This document shows positions 47,933 to 60,702 of a stretch of DNA of 64,000 nucleotides, one piece after another (position 1 is the first letter of the stretch; every line of letters begins with the position of its first letter). The position numbers were made by a program, and so were the translations under genes. The stretch lies in contig NW_019775347.1 in NCBI RefSeq assembly GCF_001039355.2, positions 188,986-252,985 on the forward strand, in the 5' to 3' direction. This DNA is from Lingula anatina (lineage: Eukaryota > Brachiopoda > Lingulata > Lingulida > Lingulidae). Below the pieces are notes generated by a model, which made no database searches, had not been told where the DNA came from, and was given only the letters and a program-made list of their open reading frames with translations.

Positions 47933-50900
47933 CAAAGGTAGAATGGTACATGTAGGTATAGCTTTAGCTGGAATCTTTCCAATCAATTCCATTCCACCTC
48001 ACTTCTTCACAGGCAGAAGTTCACATCGTCTCTGCTCCTAGTTTTCTATTGAAAGAGGATGACCAGATTAATTATTTCTAAATAATGAAATTATATGCCC
48101 AGCATAAGAGCATATTGCATTTTGCCCTGGCTCTGTAATTTGTGGCAGATGGGGCACGAAGGTCATAAAAAGACATTTCTTCTTCATGTAATTGTCAATA
48201 ATTAGTCTCGTAGGAGCACAGCTGAAGCATTTGTTTTCTTGTAATGACTACCAAGCTGTCAGATAATAATGGATAGTGACAAATTTCTTCATATTCTCTC
48301 CCCATAATGGTAGTCTTTTTCAGGAGTTTGGCAGTAATGTTTTGTAAATGGCCAACCCCAGCTTGTGAGCTTCACAAACAAAAATCCCAAAGCAGTGCAT
48401 GGTAAATTACAATCTTGGGGAAGACCCCTTTCAAACGTGAGTGTCAGACTGTGGCAACCATGAACAATTAAATGCTGAATGAAATTAAATGGCAGACCTT
48501 TTTTTTCAGGAATTCAATCCAGAACGGTTCTCAGAAAACATTACCATTACCTTTATGCCAAACATACATGTATAAATCTAATGTACAGTATAACTGTTCC
48601 AGAAGGCCACTTTGTTTTCAAACATGTACCGGTAGCTTTCACTACTGAGGGGTACTTGCCATCTACCAGTGCGACCATTTGTTACATATCTGTTTATCTG
48701 TTATTTACACTTTGTAATGAAACTTTATACTGATGAAATGATAACTTTTTATTCTGTGCTGCATTTTTGGCAGTGCATGCTAATTTTAATTATTCAAATT
48801 GCACTCGTCCACTTATGTTATATAATTACAGGTAAGGCCATAAAACAAGTCGAGTGCACAATAAAGTGACTCTAATAAAAATAAACAAGTCTCGGGATTG
48901 TATTTGTGAACTGAACAACATGAAATGCAATTTGTCAACTTGAGTATCATTAACTTTTTCTTTTTACAAAAGATCCTTGACGCTGTCAGGTATTTTCTAT
49001 TTGATACATGGATCCAGTGCATGAACATGTCACAAAAAGCTGAATTTACAAGTAACATTTACCAACATAAAAATATATATCAATGGAATTGTTCAACATA
49101 TTCACATTTTACAATCAAGTCAAATATTTGAATAACTTGACGATTTTTAGTCATCTGATTTGATAATGGGTCCATACTTAACATATATGAAAGTAGGAAA
49201 AGCATTAAAAATAAAATCAGTAAAAGATTATAATGGGGATATGGTCTAACAATGAAAACTTATGTCAAGTTGTCAGGTTGATATGTGTAGCTGAATGGCA
49301 AGCATGTACAAGATATGATTTTATCATTATAAGATTATCATTCTGCAGTATTGTTGGACCAGCTGACCAACTGTTAAGTTGCAACTTGATGACAGTTTTC
49401 CCCCTTATGTACATTCAGATGACAGGGATTAATACCCATTTCTATATGTAAAAGGTTTTCAACACACATTCAGAACTTTATCTAATTTAATACATGTACA
49501 CATACAACATAAATGATGTATGAACAAAACCGAGGAGAAATCAAAACGTATCATTGAAGAAAGCAAGGTCAGGATCATAGTTCTGCCACCAAAATTTACA
49601 ACATCCAAGAATCTGCACATTATTCCCTCATTTGACCAGAAACTAGCCATAAAAAAACCAATGCTTTCTAAAATTCATAACCCTATAACTATGCTCCATA
49701 ATGACTTTTGTTCTGTAGGACCATGATAAATCTAATGATTCTATTGCTCAGAATGAGCCATTCCCACAAATGGGCCTTTGACGATAAATTAGAGCCCTAA
49801 AGCTCAGGAGAGTGCTCAATTTCCGGAGATGGAGCATGATCGCGATTTTAACTGCTATCGTTTCGACTGCCCGATCCATTTACCTGTCTACTAAGCACCA
49901 TTTGCCGGGGCCCACTAGCTGAAGCAACACTTCAGAATTATTCTTCTCACAGCCTCCAAGTGTGAGGCTGTGCTATCTCTTGGACCGCCCTACTCCATAC
50001 TCCAACCAGTTAAACCTGCTAAGCGAGCACAGATGACTGGGAAATCATCCATTTCCAAAGGCTCTCTGATCTGTCTTCATTATGAGCACAATTACCCAGA
50101 TGTCTGTGTTTGCGAGACACTCTGGGTAACATGGGACGCAACCTCAGACAGTTCTGGAACGAAAAAATGCAGTACACATCTCAGGGTTTATACAATGTAC
50201 CTACGCAATGATGGAATGGGATCATAACATCTTAACTGTAACATATTATCTTCATTATATTACTAGAAGTAGACAGCAAAGCTGCCAAATATACATGCAG
50301 AGACTGAACAGAAAAAACACTGCAACAATATTTACAAAAAAAAAAATCTCAAAAATAAACTGGTTTTCAAAAATAAACCCATTTTTACCAATAAATAAAA
50401 AATAAATAAAAAATTAATCACACAGCAAATTTTGAAGCAAATTAATCAGATAATGCTGATTTTCAAAAAGAATATGCATTATAAACGTAATGTCACAACT
50501 TCATCGACAACACAGTCAGACCATAATGCAGACACATAGTCTGTATATAATAAAAAAAGCCTTTCTGAATGACCTTTTGGCAAATAAATGCATGGAATAT
50601 AAATCTAAGGATCCAAAATTTCATGAGATTAAAGTTTCACTCTAAAAATTGAACTATGCAAATATTGTCCTTTTTCTACATGATCAGAAGACAAGGCACC
50701 ATTTCTAAATTTTTGACTTGTGCTTATTTAAGATGTGCAATATATGCTGTGTTCTTAATAATTAAAAAGTTGATTTCAGTGTTTTATCAAACTGATACTA
50801 TTCAAGACTCTTAATTATTTTTTACACATGCTGTACCCGCCCCTCCCCCAACATACATAGAGTAAACCTACCAAACACTTTCTTCTTTGTCACTCCCTAG

Positions 50901-53900
50901 TCTCATTTCAAATAATTATATTTCTTTTTGCTTTATTTCATTTTAGGCATCCAACCCTTAATTTAATGGGGACAAATAATTTAAGTTTGCACTTACAAAT
51001 AATGATATCTTTGCAAATCATCCTGGAAAGGATTATTGACAAGTTTACACAAGTCTATTAAATGTACCAATGTGGTACATGGAGCAGTAACTTGGATTTC
51101 TTTGCTCATTTGAAATAAAATAATGGGTCAGTAGGTCCAGACCAAGCAGCAAAATTTAAACATCAACTTAAAGCGAAATTTGAAACAGTTAAGAAAATAG
51201 TGACAAACCAATAAAAACAGGGTCCAAATGCAATACCTCTTAGTTGATGCATGCAGAACTGTAGGCTGTGGTTAATTCCCAAAAATGTCAAAACCCTGTT
51301 GATAATGGAATAGAAGAAAAAAAGAAAGAACAAAAACCTATTGTAGAAAGTTTTTCAGTTCTCACAAGTAATTTTATTCATACACTTATACTCCACATGA
51401 TTTATTACACAAAAATTTACTCAATGGCATATAATATACAATTGTTGCCAAAAAGCATGGATTTCCCATAGCACATGATCTGATTTTTTTAATTCTGGCA
51501 CATTTTTACATTTTTAAGCCTTTAAAGTCACGAACTTTCCTGTGACATGTTGATTATGGTAATGACTTGATCTTTTCAATGGGCGAATACAAAAAATAAT
51601 TTTGGAATCTTAACAAATTATATTACTTCATAGCATTCCTGGTATTCATAGTGTATAGAATTAGGAAGATAGGGTACACTGCTTTTCAGTTTTGTTGCTG
51701 CCACTCAATGGAAATGTTCTAATTTTAAGAATTTATTACTTAAAAAAAATCAGTATCTGTAAAATTCACAATTTCCCATTGAAATGATTGAGCCACCACT
51801 GTTATTGTTATATCAATAATATTCTTAAGTAGCATATATTTTTATTTATTTGTTCTACAAATGTGGTAAAGCAAGACTTTCGATTCACTCAGAAGATTAC
51901 TGTGGCACATGATCACATGATATTGAATACAAATGTTACATGTATTGGAGTGAAATGAGATTACTTGATACGATTGTTTGTAATACACGACAATCTGCAC
52001 AGGATTTTTGTTTTAATAAATATAACATTTTCATCCCATCTTCTAGCAAAATGTAAAACATTCTTTTTTAAAAAACCGTTCAAAGGGGGAAATGGTCAAC
52101 CATCAAATAAAATGCCACAGATAAAGGAATAGGGCAACATAACTCCCTGATACACAATGTACATGTGAATACCACAATATATTCACACACAGTGCAACAA
52201 TTGAGATTATCTTCAGACCATTGTTACAACATTTTTTTTTCATTTCTTATCATGTTTGATGAAGTACCTTGGACAAAACAGGGGCATACAATATGCAAAC
52301 TATCAAATGCATTCACATCCACATGATCCAAGTAAAAACACATTGTTCTATTCATATTGTATGTGTTGATCATAAAAAGTCTGCCTATGTCAGAACAGCT
52401 TTTAAATCAGTACAAACAGAAGCTGTTGCAACAAGATATTGACTACCAACTGAGATCATTTTACTTATAAAAATGACCTTTTTTGAAAGTTTGTCTGTAA
52501 CACAATGAAAACCAAAGAGATTTTTGTCTCTCCTGCAGCACAATGGACCCACTTTTGAAAGCCATTCACTTTACAAAAATTAAAAAAATTAAAACATAAC
52601 TACAAAAGGCATGGATACACCTTAATTTTAAAAAAATTAAAAAATGTACAACAAAACAACTCTGTAAAAATCAATTAAATTAAGTAGTTTATATTACCCA
52701 GTTAGATTATAAGTCAAAGTTCAAATGAGTATTTTGCCCATAAGTATATATTAAGACCATAAATGAATGAAAATCTCTAACTACCAGTATGTACCTTACT
52801 GCCATTGTAACACAGTATCTAAACAAACTATAAGAAAATATCTCTAAATACTTGATCATACTCATATACCAGTATATCAAAATCAAAGACATCAGGGGCA
52901 ATTTTGTATCAAAATAAAGACTTGAGTTTTATGTCTTCAGTGTTTATGACAATTACATAAAAGTTAATTGTACCAGTAGCTGATAAAATTACTAAAAATT
53001 TGAGATCATACACAGGGGCCAATACTGCACACACACACACACATAAACACGTACTTTAGTACAGCATTACCCAAGTACATATATACATTGAGCAGAGAAA
53101 GACAAGAATTTAAAGCATGATAGACTCCCATCATAAGCTAGAGTAATAGCCAATTTACTGAAGGATGGTAAAACACAATATACCAGGAGTTTCTAAACAA
53201 AAATTCCACTTCGAGTTTTATAATCCAAATGTACCTCAGACAGTAAAATAATTTATTCAATTAAATGTTTATGCCCAACATTTTTGTTTTGTGATAAAAA
53301 TTAATGGGAGCCACCCTACATAAGGATCCATTTTTGTGCGTCAGCTCATGCTTATGCCCACACACACATGTACTGGTTAAATAGACAAAGTTATTAAAGC
53401 TGGGTGGAAAATGAAGGCTTGGGTTAAAGGCAAACTAACAAAATAGGAAAAGCAGAAGTAGATACATATTGCAATGAAATGAACACTTGATTGCTTGTGA
53501 TGAAAGATACCAGTAACTAATATACATTTCTATAAACACCTCAAGCCAGACAAATGAACCATTTTAATAGTTAAAATAAACTTTCACAAACAGTATACAT
53601 ACCATGTATACAGACAGAGATCCATTTTCATTGAGTACCATATACAAGTATTTGTGGTACTGTCACTAATAATATCAACAGAAAACACTGAGCATAAAGC
53701 AGTCTATGAATGGCAGTTGTTCTGAAAACATACAAACATACATACAACACGAACACACTCAAATATGCACATACTCATACACACTAGCATACGCACACAC
53801 TCACACACTCATATGCACTGGATGTCTGTGGACACATGTACTGTGGACAGAAGACTGACTCAAATCTTTTTCAATGTACAGAAATGCATTTACAATCAGA

Positions 53901-53955
53901 ATTTCAGACCATTATAATTTACATTTGTCTTATCATATACAGCAGCACAATGCTA
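44569..53955. other. region downstream of INPP5F; no other gene seen
   Basis: Nothing codes convincingly on either strand. Minor repeats are a GA-rich run at 45602-45625, (AG)n at 47878-47925 and a short (AC)n at 53031-53042. Blocks at about 48060-48340 and 49730-49960 have balanced composition with homeobox-type TAATTA/AATTAG words and could be regulatory. The part next to 54405 should include the INPP5F 3' UTR, but with many TTTATT candidates its end cannot be fixed. Confidence 0.4.
47878..47925. repeat. (AG)n microsatellite
   Basis: 24 AG units; the Ser-Leu or Leu-Ser repeat frames across it on the minus strand are artefacts. Confidence 0.95.
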
Positions 53956-54021
53956 CCAACACAAACATCCCCATTAACCAACACAAACACCCCAATTAAC
54001 CAACACAAACATCCCTATTAA
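53956..54021. repeat. 22-bp tandem repeat, 3 copies
   Basis: CCAACACAAACATCCCCATT plus AA is repeated three times with one or two changes per copy. It lies about 400 bp beyond the INPP5F stop codon, probably within its 3' UTR. Confidence 0.85.
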
Positions 54022-54404
54022 CCAACACACCAAGCTGAAATCACAGATATGTGTGGACTGGCCCAGAACTAACACTCAAGTTTATGAAAGCCAATTACTT
54101 AAAACTTGTGTCTAAACTGTCAAAACATTAGGTCAAGAATCACAGTTTTTTCTACAACTTACATTTGTATCACTGTATACGTATACCCAAGTTTTCTTTA
54201 ACATTTTCAACAATCTATTTTTACATACAATATGTCAGCATACAGGCCTTTTTTGGAAGAGAACTTGAGATACATATAATGAATCTACATTTTTTTTCTT
54301 TTTGACGCCAAACAAATTCTTTAAAACCAAACAGTAACTTAACATTCACACTTCATACGTTATCTTGCAAATTATTTCAAAGTTTCAAACTGCTACTCAT
54401 AATC

Positions 54405-57400
54405 TTATAGTTCTATGATCGTTGTTTTATAGTTCTGGAACTTTCGATCAGACATGTTTCTTTTCCTTTCCGATTCTTTTGTCAGGAACTGTTTAGATTT
54501 GATTTTTGGAGAGGGCAGACCAGTCAGTTTCACATTTAACATTTTTGTTTTCAATCTAGAAAATGCTGATGTATTCCCCTCCTGTGGCTGGTTGCTAGGC
54601 AACACAGCATCAGAAGTCTTGTTTGTTAGAGCATTCAGGGCAAGATGGTTGCTTTCAACATCATAAACAATTGCTCCATCACTAAAAGAGGTTTTCATGA
54701 CTGGGTGATAAAGTCGATCTCTTTTTGCATTAAGTGCCCCATCCTGACTGTAGGAATCTGGGAGTTTAGCTGATGCCATTCCATTATCCTCCCTCTGGTC
54801 CTCATCAGAGCTTTCAAAACCATCCTCAAATGCTGGGTTTTCCAATTCTTTCCCACAGTTAGAAAATGTATGCCCAGTTCTTTGAGATGCACTAGGAAAT
54901 CGTTTAATTTCAGACTTCTCAGACTCTGGTGAACCATAGTGATTCTCTACAAAGACAATGGCTTCTGCTGAACGAGATAGAACTTTAGAAAGACGATGTT
55001 TAGATTTTGAACTATCTGGTCTAATGATTGACCTTGATCGTGACATATGAGATATGACTTCTTTTGGATCTGGGTCATCTGCCACTGAAAGTGTCCTTGA
55101 TCTCATCATTGAGCTAACAGCTTGTCTTGGAGAGGCCACTATGATTCCACAGCTGGGCAAAACAGCACTGTCTGGCTCCACAGCTTCAAGTTCAAGGTCA
55201 TCCTCTGGTGACGACACAACACTTGCTGACAGCTCATCGGCGCTGCCTTCAGACTCTCCAGAAATTTCAAAATTTGGCCTCAATTCATCCTGTTTGTTGT
55301 CGTCTGTTCCTTTCCTCTGTTCTTTGTCTATCGATTGTTCCCGAGATAAAATATGAGGCAGCTTCATCCCCTTCACGGGGATTTTGAGATTGTATGGTAA
55401 TTTTGCAATATGGTGGACAGGATTCAGCGTGCTAAAAGTCCTCCTAGCGCTGGACATCCTGTCTCCCAGACCTACCACGATGTTATCAAGGAGTTTGGCT
55501 GAGGCATCCCTGGGAAGAGAGAGTCTGGAAAAAGCAGTTGTCTGCACCCGAGATGAGATGTCAGTCACTCCAGGGTGGGGCTTATATTTCTTCCTGGTAG
55601 AGAGAAAATATGATATAATATAATATTTATTCTACACAATGACTGTATACTAATATAATGGAAGAGTTGCACTGTTGTTAAATGTGTCACATTCTGGTTA
55701 TAATTATAGCACATTAATTCAGAGATAAAACTTATTAAACAAGTTATTTTTTTTACTTGGAGGGCAATTTACGATTGGAGGGCAATGTACATAAATCATT
55801 GGGCTAAAACTAATTAGATGCAAACCATAAACATTTTAAGGCTGCTATAAAGGGTATTAAAGCCATCAAAATAAATAACCCAAAAATAAATTAAAAAGAA
55901 ATCGTAGTTGCTTTACTGTTGCTGAAAGGTATTTTTCAGAGTCAAAAATGAAAATGTTTAATAAAATGAAATCAGTTACTGTGACCAAGACAGATTTTAC
56001 CAATACAGGGTACATTTTAGAACAAAAATACTTCAAAACAAGGTCACCGACACCTGTCACTTGTGAGATGCAGATTCTGACGTTTTCATATATGATATAT
56101 CCTTTTCTTTCATCTCTAAATTACTGAGCCCCAACTGTAAAGCTGACAAAATTTGAGCATAAAAAAGTAGGCAAAAAGGATGGTTACCTCTCCAGTTTCT
56201 TATCCATTATTATCAACTGCCTGCCAGTAAGACCAATTGCAGCAGCAAATGTTTGAGCAATTGCTCGGAAAGATTCTGCAATTATAAAAAGAAATGTCAC
56301 TGTGAAAATATCCAATACAAATATAAGTGAAAAAATATGCAAGCTCCATAACTTTCAAGTTACATTAAGATGTTTGGATGACAGTCATGTAATATGGATG
56401 CAAGAGACCTCAAAAGAATGCTCGAGATTTTGATTACGATATATGTATCTTGGCAATTAAAATGTTTATATTATTAATAGCTTTGCAACAATATATGTAC
56501 ATTAATTAATCTAGATGAAAATAATGAATAATTTTGATTTAAATAATCATAGAAAATCACAGGCTCACCCACACGCACCCCTACCCTAAAACATACCCAA
56601 TATTCCATGCTTACCTTTAGCCTCGTCTTGATTGGTCACTGCTATGACAATGTTGTTAAACAGCCTGCTATTGGTGGATCTAAAAGTGTAGCTATAATTC
56701 TGCTGTTGGTTTCGGTAGTTAAAGCGGATACACTGGAACTTGGACTTCAACACGGCTGGCTCAGGACCTGAAGGTTGTGACATGGAGCTATGTTTACAAA
56801 TGGGAAATATATACAAGGTGAACCAAAATCAGACGCTAGTGCCCCTTATATTATCTTAAGCAACAATTTCAGATCACAAACTATCTAACATGGTCTTAAT
56901 GAATAAGACTATTACTGGACTGACTTCTGATTAAGTTGTCTCATTCTCCCATTGGGATCAGAGGTGTCATCCATTGTGAGGGGAGGAAATTGCTTAAACA
57001 CTCAACTAGATGGCAGATCATTTTTGATCTAAAAGAGCAGAGTCAGTACATATTAAAATAATTTTTATAATATTCAAGACCGTGGAAGATAAACTGAATT
57101 TACTGTTTAAAACCATTTCAAATTCTGAAAAGTTATGAGTTTGGGGTTTCCTGGAGAAACCATCCATTATCTGCTTGATAGATCACCAGTGTACATAACA
57201 CTATAATCATTGCAGATTTCTTAGTAAGGACAGAAAAAATTTTGATCAGAAATGGTTTCAAAAATAGCAGCACTGCAGAAGAGTATGTCTTAAATCAAGT
57301 ACAAGTCATTTACCTTAAGGGAAGTATAGTAACTAGTTCAGCTGAACTTCAATGACTTGAAGTATAATGTACAGTGTAACTGCACTATATTTTCCTAGAA

Positions 57401-60400
57401 GATGAGATTCGAGCATGCTGACATTTGAACAAATTTTTTTTTCTATTCAATTAGTTCTGCCTGCGATGTGCAAGTGCTTGCAGACAGAATACTGTGACCT
57501 TCAAATAATGGAGATAGCATGCAACCACATCTTCTTAGATTACATGGAGTCTTAGATATGAAATTTGACTGCAATCAGTCAAATGTGATCGTTTAATCCT
57601 ATGCTGTGGTCTAACATCTCCTTTGATGTATAAATGCGTGGGACTACATGACTCTGTGGCTGATGCACAGGACACAAACCAGTCCCTGAGAAAGTCTCTA
57701 AGAATTCTTAATTACCAATCTCAATGCTGAGCAGGCTATCCAGTGGAATCTTCTGAAACTGGGTCACTTTCTCCGCCTCATCATCATAACTGAAAGCAAG
57801 ATATTGAGAAAATGACTGATGTATATTAATTGCTAAAACAGGAATAATATCAAATTGTATCAAATCTGATTTTTAATTTCTTTGAATAATGTCACTGGCA
57901 GAAAAATGAACTCTTGTTAGCTTACCTTGCAACATAGAAATGTGTCTGAGTCAACAACAATATGGTGTCCATATCAGTTTGCCCTGAGTCACTGAAAAAG
58001 AACCAACATGTCAAAACTTTGCAAAACAGCTTATCTTACCTGGGACCTTAAGTTTTATCACTTTTTTATTTGGTCAACCAAATAAACATCTTATTAAATT
58101 ATATAACAATTAATTCAATGAAAAGAGACATAAAAAGTACAGATATAAACGAAATAAAGAGAACATTGCATAACCTGTTCTCCATATCAATAAGAGCCCA
58201 GCCACCAAGACAGTCTTGATCATCAGACAACAGGAGCTTCTTGCTCTGGTCTATCATCACCTGGAAAACATGAAATAAATCATATTGAACTAGTCATTAT
58301 CACTCATGAGCTGACCATGGTTTAGTTTTTGTTTCATTTTTTCATTTTTCTTCTTATTTTTGTCTTGAGAAATACACAATTTGTCACCTATAATGTTTGC
58401 ACAGCTTGCTCCCCACTACAACTACAGTAAGCCTGATCTGGACATACATATTTTGACTGAAACAGGTTTTACAAATAGCGATTCTTTTGCTTCTAGATAT
58501 ATCACTCCAAATTAGGCTAAAAATTCCTGGTATATGTGTCTGAAATGTTCTGGAAAATATGGAATATTTTTTTCACCTTGACATACTCCTCCTTCTCCTG
58601 TAGGAAGCTGCTATCATCCTCGGGTCCTGCCTTGTTCAGCGCGCTCAGGTCCTCTGTCACCTTCAAACCCTGGAGGATGTCTATGGTGGCCTGGCGATAG
58701 GCATCCTTGAAACGATTCTGGAAATATCTGAAAGGCACAAAATTCCTCATAAAATGTATAAATTCATTCAAATGGGGTTAAAAATAAGATCTGAACCATC
58801 ATATGATCTTAAATGGAGAAAAACTCAACTCTTCATAAAGCTAATGTCAAAATTGAAAGTTCAGAGCATATGATCAGGATGCCCAACTTGAACATTATAT
58901 TCAATAAAATCCCACAAATATGGTGAAATATATACTTGCCTGTTAGCTGAATGCATGCCATCTTTCATAACCCCTGTAAACTTCCTCTCTCCAGTCCGAG
59001 TGTAATCACCCTGGAATACAGAAAAATAAATTACAATAATTTTAAAGAATATTTGTCACAATTTGAAGTTGCCTGTATCTCTGTCAAATATATTAAAAAA
59101 ATGATACATGTATAAATAACAAACATGTGCAATAAGTACTGTAGTTGATTGACATATTCACACAGATCCATAGCATACACAGGTCTCTGGCATTCATATC
59201 ACATAGTTATAAACCAGAGCATATCTCAGAGAGTACCTTGAGAGCCACAGTGCCAGCATACTGTCTGCTGATGGTGTCTCCATTGTTTGCCCACATCTGC
59301 TGAAATACCAGTCTACACTCTGTGGGCAGATCTTCCTCTGGCAGGAGGAGTCCAAGCTTACGACACTGGAACAACAGCACAGGTCAGAACAAGTCTCCAG
59401 GTAACAAACAAGTTGCACATATTTCAGTGTCAACATTGCACCAATGAAAATAGCTTTCTGGCAAACAGACAGCATATCTCAAGTATGGAATCTTCACTGA
59501 ACTGCAAACTGACAATCACGCTATTGCCTAAAGAAATTTTTCAAATCTGTACATAAAAAAAATCCATACTCACAGGTCTTTCTCAGCTAAAATACCTATT
59601 TATAACAGAATATAAATATCTCACCTGCGTCTCTAACACAATCCGTGCAATGGCCGTCTGCACCACATTAGTCCTGTCCAGACAGTCTACACAGTTGACT
59701 CTGATCACCCCTCTCTGCTCACAGATCATACCATTAGGATCCACCCTGGAAGTAACACATACTGATCTATAAGGTGATGCTTCATTCAGAGGTGCCAAAA
59801 TGGCAGTTATCAAAATGTGTAGATCTATTGTCTAATTAACAAACGAATAAAACCTGTTGACTGTGGGAGTCTGTCCTGAACAATGCATATGGAATTGGCA
59901 ACTATGTTCAATTATACTTTCTGTGCTTGATTCTTTGTCAACTGATACCATCAATTCTGAGATGCCTGTGTCAGTGAGGGGAGTGTGCTCTCCCCTTTTT
60001 ACGTTACATCTTGATGGCTTTTATCATATAACAGTGAAAAAAAGGCAGAAATTAGTTTGATTTTCAGACGCTTAAAAATCGATTTTGTTTTTCATTAGCT
60101 TACCAACAGTTAAATAACTGAAAAATCATAGAAACTAAAATTTTTAGGTGTTTGAAAATAACCTGCTGACTTACAGTATTAATTTATATTTATTGTTAGT
60201 GAACTTACCAGCAGTATCTTATGTCTTTGATAATGTCTTGGAGATTGTCTGTCAGGATAGATACATTCTCAAAACGCATACCTCGACTGTTATAATTGAA
60301 ATTAAAAAAAAAAATCATTAAAATCACAAGTTTTCCCTTCATTCATAAGCAAATGTCATAAATCTTGTAGTTTTCACTTCTTACAAATTAAAAATCTACA

Positions 60401-60702
60401 AATATATTTAATTCTTTTTAATAATTCTAACCTTTCTATAAAGCAAGGAGTTGTGTTAAAACTCCTTGCATGAAGTGAGTATAAATATTTGAAAGATAAA
60501 AAAACTCACCAATAGTCATGAAAAGCATAGGAGACATAGGTCACATCTTTAGAATTGTACAACAAGACATGGCGGAGGAAAGCATCTGCCAGGACCTTCT
60601 CTCTGCCTCCTTGGTCCACCAAGTTGACTGCGCACACCTTCTGGTAAATGTCCAACTGCTCCTTCATGTGAGTGGCAAAGGCTTTCTGGCTTTCTGACTC
60701 AT
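54405..60702 (-). CDS. INPP5F / SAC2 phosphatidylinositide phosphatase, 3' part (12 exons)
   Basis: Exons, all in phase: 60702-60510, 60286-60209, 59745-59625, 59365-59237, 59010-58940, 58727-58577, 58260-58175, 57991-57926, 57789-57716, 56767-56615, 56275-56188 and 55593-54405 (TAA at 54407-54405), giving about 798 residues. The third exon holds the Sac catalytic loop RVNCVDCLDRTNVVQ (CX5R-T). Next come the Sac-domain end (MWANNGD, SRQYAGT, MKDGMHSANR), the hSac2 homology domain (GGWALID, then IEIGPEP through DKKLERK) and a long Ser-rich tail with the conserved block LPSCGII and a basic end (TTIIEL). The hSac2 domain and tail separate it from SACM1L and FIG4. Family knowledge: INPP5F removes the 4-phosphate from PI(4)P on endosomes, through Rab5 and clathrin-linked recruitment. 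The start codon and first third of the Sac domain lie beyond the right edge. The intron after 58940 uses a GC donor. Confidence 0.95.
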
